Positions 17,152-25,085 of a DNA stretch of 64,000 nucleotides are shown in pieces (position 1 is the first letter of the stretch; each line of letters begins with the position of its first letter). A model generated the notes under the pieces. That model made no database searches. It was not told the DNA's origin and saw nothing but the letters and a program-made list of their open reading frames with translations. The DNA is from Anaerolineae bacterium (GTDB lineage: Bacteria; Chloroflexota; Anaerolineae; Aggregatilineales; Phototrophicaceae), in the NCBI GenBank assembly GCA_019912965.1, contig JAIOHM010000204.1, positions 1 to 64,000 on the forward strand. The letters run 5' to 3'. The translations under genes were made by a program, and so were the position numbers.

Positions 17152-18066
17152 CTATTCCCCACCCGGCTTCCGTCCCATTTGCAGATGGGCGATAATGCGT
17201 TCGCGCAATGCGGACGGATTCACCCCGAAAGGCTGTAAAAGCGCCATACCATGTTCATCTGCCGCCAGTGTCAGCAGCAAATGCTCCGTCCCGGTGTAAT
17301 GGCTGCCCATATGCTCAGCATGGTCAAGCGCCCGGTTCAGCACCACCTCGACACTCACCAGCAGCGTCGGATCGGCTTCAGCCAATTTCCGGCGTAAACC
17401 GCTTTCGTCCAATCCGGCCTCACGCAGCATAGCTGATGTAGGACTGCGTTCTTCCAGCAGCATCACCAGCAGCAGATGCCCCAATCCCACTGTTGGATGA
17501 TCGAGCGCCACCGCCGACTGTTCCGCAGCCGTAATCGCCCGGCGTGAAAGTTCTGTCAGGCGTGCATTCCGTTTGGCGGCCTGCAAATCCAGTTCCCGCG
17601 CCCCATCGCTTAATGCGCGGCGCACCCGGCGACGAATTTGCTCCTGTGAAACATCCAGATAGCGCAGCAGTTCGCGCGCGTTGCCCACATTCGTCCGCGT
17701 AATGCCCAGCAGCAGGTGTTCCGTACCCACATAATGATGCCCAAACCACGCGGCTTCATCGGCTGCATAGGCCAGCGCTGTGTTCAAATCTGCTGCATTG
17801 CGAACTTCGCTTGGGGCTTCGTCCAGCATGGGGGCAAGGGTTTGTAAGTAGCGGATTGCAACCTCGGCCTGAAGGTCTAAATCGCCCATCACCTGAAAAC
17901 CCACACTACCGCGCGTTTCCATCACCCCCACCAGCAGATGCCCGGTATCCGCGAAAGGATGGCGTAAACGAACAACCAGCGTTTGAGCGTGGGTGAGCGC
18001 ACGGCGCGCATGGTGACTGTAGCGGTTATAACTGGGGATTAAAAGTTTCACAGAATGCCCGGCCAC
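17152..18066 (-). CDS. Stand-alone Clp N-terminal domain protein (two Clp-N modules, no ATPase)
   Basis: A 304-residue protein made only of Clp-N repeats. Half-repeats read RYSHHARRALTHAQTL..LRHPFADTGHLLVG (14-50), NTALAYAADEAAWFGHHYVGTEHLLLGITR (about 93-125), LSRRAITAAEQSAVALDHPTVGLGHLLLV (about 172-200) and LNRALDHAEHMGSHYTGTEHLLLTLAAD (about 244-272). That gives two full Clp-N domains. In ClpA/ClpC this domain docks adaptors and substrates. A free copy could be a decoy or adaptor for a ClpC elsewhere (inference). The GTG start is uncertain; a GTG five codons later is better spaced from AGGTGG. Confidence 0.8.
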   Translation of the reverse strand: MAGHSVKLLIPSYNRYSHHARRALTHAQTLVVRLRHPFADTGHLLVGVMETRGSVGFQVMGDLDLQAEVAIRYLQTLAPMLDEAPSEVRNAADLNTALAYAADEAAWFGHHYVGTEHLLLGITRTNVGNARELLRYLDVSQEQIRRRVRRALSDGARELDLQAAKRNARLTELSRRAITAAEQSAVALDHPTVGLGHLLLVMLLEERSPTSAMLREAGLDESGLRRKLAEADPTLLVSVEVVLNRALDHAEHMGSHYTGTEHLLLTLAADEHGMALLQPFGVNPSALRERIIAHLQMGRKPGGE

Positions 18067-18134
18067 CTGGCAGGATCAGCACGATAACGCAATTATAGTC
18101 CTGCTGTGAAGCGGCCTGCAAACACCCTTTCGGC

Positions 18135-19985
18135 CTATGCCAGTATTGCCATGCCCGCAGGCGGCAAATCAACCCGCACCGCTGACCGCCCCAGCACATG
18201 TTCCACCGTCACCTCCTGGGTTATGGTCGCTGCGCGGAGTTGCTCATCCGTCCAATCGCTGCGGTAAAAATAAGTCAGCGTTTTTCCCGGTGGATGTAAA
18301 CCCCAATCCACATTAATGGCCGCGCCCCGTCCCTCTATGCCGTGTGTGTTCAAAACCACCAGCACTTCCTGATCGAATAAAATCCGCGACCACGCCACAA
18401 TTTCCCCGGCGCGTGGCATGGCGAACGGCTGATTCAGAATTGAGGTATCTCGTACATACTGCCGTCCCCGTCGCAGTGCCAGACCAATCAGATCACGCCG
18501 GTTGCGAATGCGGCTGATGGCGCTGATGCGTAAATAGGTCGGATGGTCAGGATTGAAAAAGTGACAGCCTGCTGTTCGGAACGCCCCGAAAGTGCCGCCA
18601 AACATCGACTCGCGGATGTAACGATCTTCAAAACTTAAATGCGGTTCGACGCCGTAATCATGGTCGGCTTCTCCACCGTCAAACGCTTGCTCCGTGCCGT
18701 AATAAATGCACGGAACGCCCAGCGTGGTCAGCATAACGCCAATAGCATGAGCCACCTGCGAATCTTTCGCTGGAATGCTGTAACCGGAAGCAAACCGCCG
18801 CTTGGGGCTGCCCACCATATCATGATCGTCCAGAATAGAAACATGATAATGTCCGGCTTCGCGGTGGCTGCCTAAAATATCATCTGCTTTGTATTGGTCA
18901 AAGAAGTAAAGCGGGTTGCCAGTCCCTTTTGCCAGATTGATGAGCGTCGTGCGCGACTCGCCAATATCCAGAATAGCATCCAGATTACGCCCGGAAATTT
19001 CCAGATAGCTGCGTCCCATGTACTCGCCACCTGTCACCTCGCCCACCAGCCAGAAATTTTCCTTGCCAATTGACTCGGCATATTCATGGATTGATGAGCA
19101 AAACTGGCGTGACGATTCCCATGGGATATGCTTCACCGTATCGATGCGATAGCCATCACAATCGCTCAGGGCAATCCAGTATTGATACACTTTGATGACT
19201 GCCGCCAGTGTATCCGGACGAGTCAAATCAAGGTCTTTGAGATCGAAGAAATCCCCACGCCGGAATTCAACATTGGGATTCATCGGGTCTTCCCAGCCCG
19301 CCGGATCCCAACTGCCAATTGAACCCGCGCGGGTATACCAGTTCAAATCCTGAAATTCTTTCGGCCACACCCCATCTTCCAGTGAATTGATCGTTTGGGT
19401 TGGCTGCCCTGTACCGGAACGCCAGCTATGCACGGAATAAGGCGGTTGGTAGCGGTAGGGCATACTGCCCCATGCCTGACCCTGATTGTCATAAAACCAA
19501 TTGTTGCCTGTGTGGTTATAAATAATGTCCAGAATGATATACATCCCGCGCGTATGAGCCGCATCCACCAGATCGCGCAAATCCTGACGGGTGCCAAAGC
19601 GCGGATCAACATCCAGAAAATTTTGAATCCCGTAACCGTGATAGGTATCCAGTTCGGCGCGCTGTTTCCAGATTGGCCCAATCCACAAGGTCGTGATGCC
19701 CAAATCGCGCAGATAATCCAGTTTGCTCTGTACCCCTTTAAGATTGCCGCCCTGCCAGTTCTTCCCCGACTGCATCCATGCCTGTTTATCAGGTGCAGCA
19801 GATTGAACCGGATTATTCCGTTCAAACAGGGAACGTTCAGCCTCGCGGCCATCGCTGAAGCGGTCAGGCAGCAGAAAATAAAGGGTCTGGTCGCGCCAAT
19901 CAATCGGGCTGGGGTGGACGGTGCCGCGTGGGCGCAAATCGAGATGAGCCAATTCGGTCGGGGCAGCCGCTTCAATCACGGTCAT
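18135..19985 (-). CDS. GH13 alpha-amylase family glycosidase
   Basis: A 616-residue TIM-barrel glycosidase with all family motifs: region I DIIYNH (153-158), region II DGYRIDTVKH (277-286) with nucleophile D282, region III GEVTGG with acid/base E316, and region IV DDHDM with transition-state Asp D389. The start PIDWRDQTLYFLLPDRFSDG is typical of cyclomaltodextrinase/amylase-like GH13 enzymes; a C-terminal beta domain follows (about 530-616). It hydrolyses or transglycosylates alpha-1,4 glucans. No signal peptide is seen, so it is likely cytoplasmic and acts on storage glucan or imported maltodextrin. Start chosen at the ATG next to a weak GAG site. Confidence 0.88.
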   Translation of the reverse strand: MTVIEAAAPTELAHLDLRPRGTVHPSPIDWRDQTLYFLLPDRFSDGREAERSLFERNNPVQSAAPDKQAWMQSGKNWQGGNLKGVQSKLDYLRDLGITTLWIGPIWKQRAELDTYHGYGIQNFLDVDPRFGTRQDLRDLVDAAHTRGMYIILDIIYNHTGNNWFYDNQGQAWGSMPYRYQPPYSVHSWRSGTGQPTQTINSLEDGVWPKEFQDLNWYTRAGSIGSWDPAGWEDPMNPNVEFRRGDFFDLKDLDLTRPDTLAAVIKVYQYWIALSDCDGYRIDTVKHIPWESSRQFCSSIHEYAESIGKENFWLVGEVTGGEYMGRSYLEISGRNLDAILDIGESRTTLINLAKGTGNPLYFFDQYKADDILGSHREAGHYHVSILDDHDMVGSPKRRFASGYSIPAKDSQVAHAIGVMLTTLGVPCIYYGTEQAFDGGEADHDYGVEPHLSFEDRYIRESMFGGTFGAFRTAGCHFFNPDHPTYLRISAISRIRNRRDLIGLALRRGRQYVRDTSILNQPFAMPRAGEIVAWSRILFDQEVLVVLNTHGIEGRGAAINVDWGLHPPGKTLTYFYRSDWTDEQLRAATITQEVTVEHVLGRSAVRVDLPPAGMAILA

Positions 19986-20045
19986 ACATTACTCGATTCG
20001 CCTATTTGATGATATGAGTTTACAAACTGCGGGTAGAAATGCAAT

Positions 20046-20069
20046 CAAAAAGGCGGAGTTTCCCCCGCC
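20046..20069 (-). terminator. Intrinsic terminator downstream of ftsH
   Basis: On the minus strand, stem GGCGG / CCGCC with an 8-base loop is followed by five Ts, about 20 bases after the ftsH stop. Confidence 0.6.
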
Positions 20070-20089
20070 CTTTAGGTGTTTTTGCTGAA

Positions 20090-22027
20090 TTAGCTGGCCG
20101 CTGCCGTGTTTCCGTTAGTAGCGGTGTTGGGCAGTGTGGGTAGACCTTCCGCGTCAATCTTACCGTTCATCACATCCTCGAACGTCGGACGGTCGAGTGT
20201 TTCCCGGTCAAGTAGAATACGCACCAGCGTATCCAGTTTGTCACGGTTGTCGGTTAAGAGTGTCTTCGCCCGACCGTAGGCATTTTGCAGAATGCGTCGT
20301 ACTTCGCTGTCAATCTCTACGGCAGCCTGTTCGCTGTAATCGCGCTGTTCGCCCAATTCGCGTCCGAGGAACACCGCGCCGTTATTGGTACCGAAAGTGC
20401 GCGGCCCCAATGTATCGCTCATGCCGTAACGCGTCACCATTGCCCGCGCCCAGTACGTTACCTGTTCCAGATCGCTGCTTGCGCCAGTGGTGAACTGGTT
20501 GAAGACAATTTCTTCAGCCGCCCGACCACCCAACGCTGCTGTAATGGTATCCTCAAAGAATTCCTTCGTTTGCAGAAATTCTTCTTCATCCGGGCGTGAC
20601 TGCACATAACCGCCTGCCCGTCCACGTGGCACAATCGTCACCTTCGTCACCGGATTGCTGTGTGTCAGCAGGTGATGCAGGACGGCGTGCCCACCTTCAT
20701 GATAGGCGATTTGCAGCTTGTTCTTTTCGGAAATCACGCGGCTCTTGCGTTCCGGCCCCATCGTCACGCGATCCATGCTTTCGCTCAGTTCGCTCATGCC
20801 GATGGCCTTCTTGTTGCGCCGCGCGGTCAGAATAGCCGCTTCATTAATCAGGTTTTCCAGATCAGCGCCGGAGAACCCAACCGTCATTCGTGCCAGCGCT
20901 TCCACATCCGCATCTGGCGCGAGGGGTTTGCCTTTGGAATGAACTTTCAGGATTTCCTGACGACCCTTGATGTCAGGGTTATCCATAATGACCTTGCGGT
21001 CGAAACGTCCGGGACGCAGCAGCGCCGGGTCAAGGATGTCCGGGCGGTTGGTTGCCGCGCACACGATCACATTTGTACCCGTCTCGAAGCCGTCCATCTC
21101 CACCAGAATTTGATTCAGGGTTTGTTCGCGTTCGTCATGACCGCCGCCCAGTCCCGCACCACGATGGCGGCCAACAGCATCGATTTCATCAACGAAGATA
21201 ATGGCAGGTGCTTCAGCCTTCGCCCGTTCAAACAAATCACGGACGCGGCTTGCACCCACACCAACAAACATTTCCACAAATTCCGAGCCGGAAATGCTGA
21301 AGAACGGAACGCCTGCTTCGCCCGCAACCGCACGTGCCATCAGGGTTTTACCCGTTCCGGGCGGGCCAACCATCAACACACCTTTCGGAATGCGTGCGCC
21401 CAACCGGATGAACTTCTCCGGTTCTTTCAGGAATTCCACAACTTCCTTGAGTTCTTCTTTGGCTTCTTCACAACCCGCCACATCGGCGAATGTCACCTGC
21501 GGACGTTCCATATCGCGTGTCACGCGGGCACGGCTGCGACCAAAGCTCAACGCCTGATCCTGCCCGGTACGCACCGAACGCATCATGCGCCACAGCACCC
21601 AGAAAATCAGGAGCGTCGGCACGATGGCGACAATCAATTGGAACAACACACCAGTGGTGTTATCGCCGGGGCGTTCTTCAAAAGTGAACGAGTCGAAATT
21701 GTCATCGGTTACGCCGTAGGTCTTCAGCGCATCGAACAGATTGGTTTCGCGTTCTTTATAATAGGTAACCGTCGCGCCGGATTTCAGCGTGATAACCACG
21801 TCCTGTCCGCCGCGTACACTGACCTTGTCCACCGCTTCTTGCCGCACATATTGGGCGAACTGGTCAAGCGAAATACTGCTGCCGCTCGAAAGATTGTTCG
21901 GCGTGGCAAAGGCGAACAGCAGCAGGAGTAGCATCACCCCACCCAAAATGAGCCAGAATCGCTGTGCATTGCGATTGGGGAAGGGTGAATTATTATCGTT
22001 CTGAGGTTCTGATGGTCGATTATTCAC
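20090..22027 (-). CDS. ftsH: ATP-dependent zinc metalloprotease FtsH
   Basis: A 645-residue membrane-anchored AAA protease. Two membrane helices (24-41 and 127-146) flank a periplasmic domain. The AAA module has Walker A GPPGTGKT (221-228), Walker B IIFVDEID (276-283) and a second-region-of-homology [18 protein letters not shown]. The zinc site is HEGGH (443-447), with the third ligand in SSDLEQV near residue 519. FtsH hexamers pull out and degrade misfolded membrane proteins and regulators. Length is normal. It starts at GTG without a strong ribosome site. A terminator follows and the gene stands alone, divergent from the FHA protein gene. Confidence 0.97.
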   Translation of the reverse strand: MNNRPSEPQNDNNSPFPNRNAQRFWLILGGVMLLLLLFAFATPNNLSSGSSISLDQFAQYVRQEAVDKVSVRGGQDVVITLKSGATVTYYKERETNLFDALKTYGVTDDNFDSFTFEERPGDNTTGVLFQLIVAIVPTLLIFWVLWRMMRSVRTGQDQALSFGRSRARVTRDMERPQVTFADVAGCEEAKEELKEVVEFLKEPEKFIRLGARIPKGVLMVGPPGTGKTLMARAVAGEAGVPFFSISGSEFVEMFVGVGASRVRDLFERAKAEAPAIIFVDEIDAVGRHRGAGLGGGHDEREQTLNQILVEMDGFETGTNVIVCAATNRPDILDPALLRPGRFDRKVIMDNPDIKGRQEILKVHSKGKPLAPDADVEALARMTVGFSGADLENLINEAAILTARRNKKAIGMSELSESMDRVTMGPERKSRVISEKNKLQIAYHEGGHAVLHHLLTHSNPVTKVTIVPRGRAGGYVQSRPDEEEFLQTKEFFEDTITAALGGRAAEEIVFNQFTTGASSDLEQVTYWARAMVTRYGMSDTLGPRTFGTNNGAVFLGRELGEQRDYSEQAAVEIDSEVRRILQNAYGRAKTLLTDNRDKLDTLVRILLDRETLDRPTFEDVMNGKIDAEGLPTLPNTATNGNTAAAS

Positions 22028-22362
22028 GAGGACGGCGCGAAAGTATAAACTGGCTTGCGCCAGTGGAACGCGCCTATCTCCTTTCTACGCCTAAACTACC
22101 GCTAAATGATGAAGCCATAACGAGGAACAGACGCCGACTTTTGCATTACTATGCCTCTATGTAGATGATAATGGGCATTGGGCAGCAGGTCAATATGCCT
22201 CTACCTACAGGGAAGCGTCGATTCGTTTGTGACTATTGACTGTATGTACTCATATTCTAATGATCTTCCGCACCTTTAGCTACCGGGCACCATTTTATTC
22301 TCGTAAGATTCGGATGAGATTTTCTAACTTGGTTTCGTAAACTGCGCGCAAAGTGTAAATAA
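22028..22362. other. Divergent intergenic region, no gene seen
   Basis: About 335 bp between ftsH and the FHA gene, AT-richer than its surroundings. It must hold promoters for both directions; I see no RNA gene, riboswitch or repeat in it. Confidence 0.5.
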
Positions 22363-22371
22363 TGGTACAAT
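22363..22371 (+). promoter_or_regulatory. Candidate extended -10 promoter of the FHA-sigma gene set
   Basis: TGG-TACAAT fits the extended -10 form. The predicted start of transcription falls at about 22378, exactly on an in-frame ATG, so the message could be leaderless from 22378 or translated from the GTG at 22414, which has AGGA eight bases upstream. Confidence 0.4.
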
Positions 22372-22413
22372 TTTTCAATGCGACATGCAGTTAAAAGTAT
22401 CAGGAATGCTGAC

Positions 22414-22899
22414 GTGACGGATAACCCAGAGCAAAAATACGATTACGAAACCGACGAGGAATTTCTGCGACGTGTTTCGACCCGTGCGCTCGGCGATACA
22501 GATTTTGAAGAAAACCAGCCCAAATGGGGAACGGCGCATTTTAGCGCCCGCACCAATCTGGTCGTCTATATACGCGGCGCACAGGAACCATTTGTCTTTG
22601 ATGCTGGCTCGATTGATGAACTGGTGATTGGACGCTTCGACCCCGATACCCAGACTTCACCCCAAATTGATTTACAGAGTTTTGGCGGAACGGAAAAAGG
22701 TGTCTCCCGTCGCCATGCCACCATTGTTAAACGCGAAGGCGCACTCAACATTGTGGATGCGGGCAGCTACAATGGTACGTATTTAAACGGTCAACGGCTC
22801 GTAGCTCACCAGCCCCGTATCCTGCGGGATGGCGATGACATCCGGTTAGGTTATCTGGTGCTGCGCGTCAAATTTGTTAAGGCGAATAATCCTTCGTGA
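22414..22899 (+). CDS. FHA-domain protein
   Basis: A 161-residue protein (173 if read from an ATG at 22378). The N-terminal ~45 residues are charged and probably disordered. The FHA domain covers about residues 65-158 with LVIGRFDPD, the GVSRRHATI motif (Arg and Ser contact phosphothreonine), and GSYNGTYLNGQRL. It binds a Thr-phosphorylated partner. The kinase is not adjacent; the Ser/Thr kinase at 34448-39055 is the only one in the window. The stop overlaps the ATG of the sigma-factor gene by one base (TGATG), which argues that the FHA protein acts with the sigma factor or its regulation. Confidence 0.85.
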   Translation: MTDNPEQKYDYETDEEFLRRVSTRALGDTDFEENQPKWGTAHFSARTNLVVYIRGAQEPFVFDAGSIDELVIGRFDPDTQTSPQIDLQSFGGTEKGVSRRHATIVKREGALNIVDAGSYNGTYLNGQRLVAHQPRILRDGDDIRLGYLVLRVKFVKANNPS

Positions 22900-23552
22900 T
22901 GGTCGAACGTACCAATGAGCAGTGGTTGGCCGAGCTTGTCGGCTCGCCTGATATTCAGGCACTGGCGATTGAAGATTTACGCCAGCGTCTCCAGCGTGGC
23001 ATTTTCTACTATCTCAGCCGTGAACGCAGCGATTTAACCCACCTCTCCAATCAGGAAATCACCCAGATGGCCGAGGACTTGGCACAGGATGCTACCCTCC
23101 GCGTCATCGAAAACCTTAATAGCTTCCGGGGCGATAGTCGCTTCACCACCTGGGCGACCAAAATCGCTGTGCGGGTGGCGATCAGTGATTTGCGCCGTGC
23201 CCGCTATAAGGATTTCAGTTTGGATGATCTGACAGCCGACGGTGATCTGCTGCCTGCCACCGCGGCTAATGTAAATGGTACAGTGCCGCCGAACCCCGAA
23301 GAAGCCACCGAACGCTCTGATGTGATGACCAAAATCAGCCGTGCATTGGAAGAAGTCCTGACCGAACGGCAGTATCAGGCGTTGGTTGCGGTCGCCTTGC
23401 AGGGTGTCCCGCTGGAAATTCTGGCGGAGCGTATGGGCACGAACCGCAACGCGCTCTACAAACTGCTGCACGATGCCCGCCGCAAACTGCGTACCCATTT
23501 GGAAAGTCAGGGAATATCCACCAATTACATGCTCAATCTCTTTCAGGATTGA
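22899..23552 (+). CDS. RNA polymerase sigma factor, sigma-70 family (ECF-like)
   Basis: A 217-residue sigma factor. Residues about 55-125 form region 2: ITQMAEDLAQDATLRVIENL then FRGDSRFTTWATKIAVRVAI, the standard -10 recognition helix. The linker (130-155) is acidic. Residues about 160-208 form region 4 with a helix-turn-helix (LEILAERMGTNRNALYKLLH). There is no region 1 or 3, so it is an extracytoplasmic-function type. Downstream genes encode a zinc-binding anti-sigma-like protein and thioredoxin reductase, suggesting thiol-stress control as in SigR. The start overlaps the FHA gene stop. Confidence 0.88.
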   Translation: MVERTNEQWLAELVGSPDIQALAIEDLRQRLQRGIFYYLSRERSDLTHLSNQEITQMAEDLAQDATLRVIENLNSFRGDSRFTTWATKIAVRVAISDLRRARYKDFSLDDLTADGDLLPATAANVNGTVPPNPEEATERSDVMTKISRALEEVLTERQYQALVAVALQGVPLEILAERMGTNRNALYKLLHDARRKLRTHLESQGISTNYMLNLFQD

Positions 23553-23619
23553 GTGTTACGTAAGAATGATGCATATCTCTACGTCCGATTATTTAGAAAT
23601 TCATCAATAGGCACGCCGT

Positions 23620-23883
23620 ATGTCTGTGCAACATCAGGAACAGTTACGAAAAATCATCCAGTCCATCGTCATCGCTCATCAGGATGAACAGATGGACTGC
23701 GAAACCTGCTCTGGGCAGTTGGAATGCTTGGCGGAAAAGGTGGCCGGGGGCGCGAATTTACGTGACCTGCTGCCAGAAGTCGAGGCACACTTGGTGTGCT
23801 GCGCCGACTGCGCCGAGGAATTTCAGGCATTGGTCTGCATCCTGCGCGCGGAACAAAGCGGCTTATTGAAACACATTGAGTAA
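23620..23883 (+). CDS. Small zinc-binding anti-sigma-like protein (zf-HC2/ZAS type)
   Basis: An 87-residue soluble protein with the H-x3-C-x2-C zinc motif of ZAS anti-sigma factors (H57, C61, C64 in AHLVCCADCAEEF). There are extra cysteines at C27, C30, C36, C60 and C73, comparable in number with RsrA, which loses zinc on disulfide formation. It has no membrane segment. Position between an ECF sigma gene and trxB fits an anti-sigma that releases the sigma factor under thiol oxidation. Direct binding is inferred. A weak ribosome site precedes the ATG, 67 bases after the sigma gene. Confidence 0.7.
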   Translation: MSVQHQEQLRKIIQSIVIAHQDEQMDCETCSGQLECLAEKVAGGANLRDLLPEVEAHLVCCADCAEEFQALVCILRAEQSGLLKHIE

Positions 23884-23953
23884 AGCGCAGACAAATCCAC
23901 AACTTTTGCTCAGAACATGGGCAAACTACAATCATTGAAATTTTGAGGTCAGT

Positions 23954-24922
23954 ATGAAGCGTACACGAGTCATTATCATTGGTTCCGGTCCGGCGGGTCT
24001 GACGGCGGCGCTGTATACGGCGCGCGCCCAACTCAGCACGGTTGTCGTCACCGGCAAACTGCTGGGCGGTCAGATTTCGACCACCCACGAAGTTGAAAAT
24101 TTCCCCGGTTTCCCGGATGGCACAACTGGCCCGGAACTGGTCGAAAATATGCGGATGCAGGCCGAGAAGTTCGGCGCACAGTTCCTTTATGAAAGTGTGA
24201 CCGAGGTCGATTTCACCAAAGGCACACCTTTCCGCGTCAAGACCGATACCGAAGAATATCTGGCGGATTCGGTCATCGTGACCATCGGCGCGAACCCCCG
24301 CGAAATCGGCGTTCCCGGCGAACGTGAATTTGTTGGACGCGGTGTAAGCTACTGCGCCACTTGCGACGGTTTCTTCTTCCGGGGCAAGGATATCACGGTT
24401 GTAGGCGGTGGCGACTCGGCTTTGCAGGAAGGCCTTTTCCTGACCAAGTTCGGCAAGACCGTCAACGTTATTCACCGCCGCGACCAACTGCGTGCCAGCA
24501 TTGCCCTGCAAACCCGCGCTTTCGACAATCCCAAGATGACTTTCACCTACGATACCGTTGTGAAGGAAATTAAGGGGGCGGATGGTGTCGTCAAAAGCAT
24601 TCTGCTGGAGAACGTGAAAACCGGGCAGATCACCGAAAAGCCGACCGACGGCGTGTTCGTCTTCATCGGTTACGATCCCAACAGCCGTTTGTTTGGTACA
24701 CAGTTGGCGCTGCGCCCGGATGGCTACGTCAGGATTAACGAACTGATGGGCACAAATGTCGAAGGTGTTTTCGCAGCCGGGGAAATCCATGACAGCCAAT
24801 TCCGGCAGGCCATCACTGCGGCAGGCGACGGTTGCAAGGCTGCGCTTACGGCCATCAACTGGTTAGGCGAACGCGAAAGCCAGCTTCAACCGTTGGAAGA
24901 AGCCGTGCCAGCCGGGGACTAA
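23954..24922 (+). CDS. trxB: Thioredoxin reductase (thioredoxin-disulfide reductase)
   Basis: A 322-residue flavoenzyme of typical length. Seen: FAD site GSGPAGLTAALYTARA (10-25), a LLGGQISTTHEVENFPGFPD segment, the redox-active CATCDGF (C134, C137), NADPH site VVGGGDSALQEGLFL, and C-terminal FAD motif GVFAAGEIHDSQFRQAITAA. It moves electrons from NADPH through FAD to the disulfide of thioredoxin. GAGGTCAGT precedes the ATG. A terminator lies 22 bases after the stop. It is last in the FHA-sigma-anti-sigma-trxB set, consistent with self-regulated thiol stress control. Confidence 0.96.
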   Translation: MKRTRVIIIGSGPAGLTAALYTARAQLSTVVVTGKLLGGQISTTHEVENFPGFPDGTTGPELVENMRMQAEKFGAQFLYESVTEVDFTKGTPFRVKTDTEEYLADSVIVTIGANPREIGVPGEREFVGRGVSYCATCDGFFFRGKDITVVGGGDSALQEGLFLTKFGKTVNVIHRRDQLRASIALQTRAFDNPKMTFTYDTVVKEIKGADGVVKSILLENVKTGQITEKPTDGVFVFIGYDPNSRLFGTQLALRPDGYVRINELMGTNVEGVFAAGEIHDSQFRQAITAAGDGCKAALTAINWLGERESQLQPLEEAVPAGD

Positions 24923-24944
24923 ACCCCCGTTCAAGAAGCGTTTC

Positions 24945-24978
24945 AAAGGGACAGCCCGCTGCTGTCCCTTTATATTTT
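24945..24978 (+). terminator. Intrinsic terminator after trxB
   Basis: Perfect 11-bp stem AAAGGGACAGC / GCTGTCCCTTT, five-base loop, then ATATTTTG. Confidence 0.85.
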
Positions 24979-25085
24979 GTCCCCGTACTCCAAACGCACG
25001 ACCCCCGATTGTGGAATTTACCGGGCGCATCTGTTAAAATCCTGTAACACATCCGCTTTGTAATGTTTCCGTTTTGGCACAAAAA

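Noticed and set aside
20660-21931. 423-codon open frame on the plus strand opposite ftsH
   Set aside because: It is the complement of the conserved AAA/protease coding sequence, which has all its motifs; the antisense product shows no family features.
23669-24799. 376-codon open frame on the minus strand opposite trxB and the zinc protein
   Set aside because: The plus-strand genes carry clear motifs and ribosome sites; the antisense frame is a by-product of codon use.
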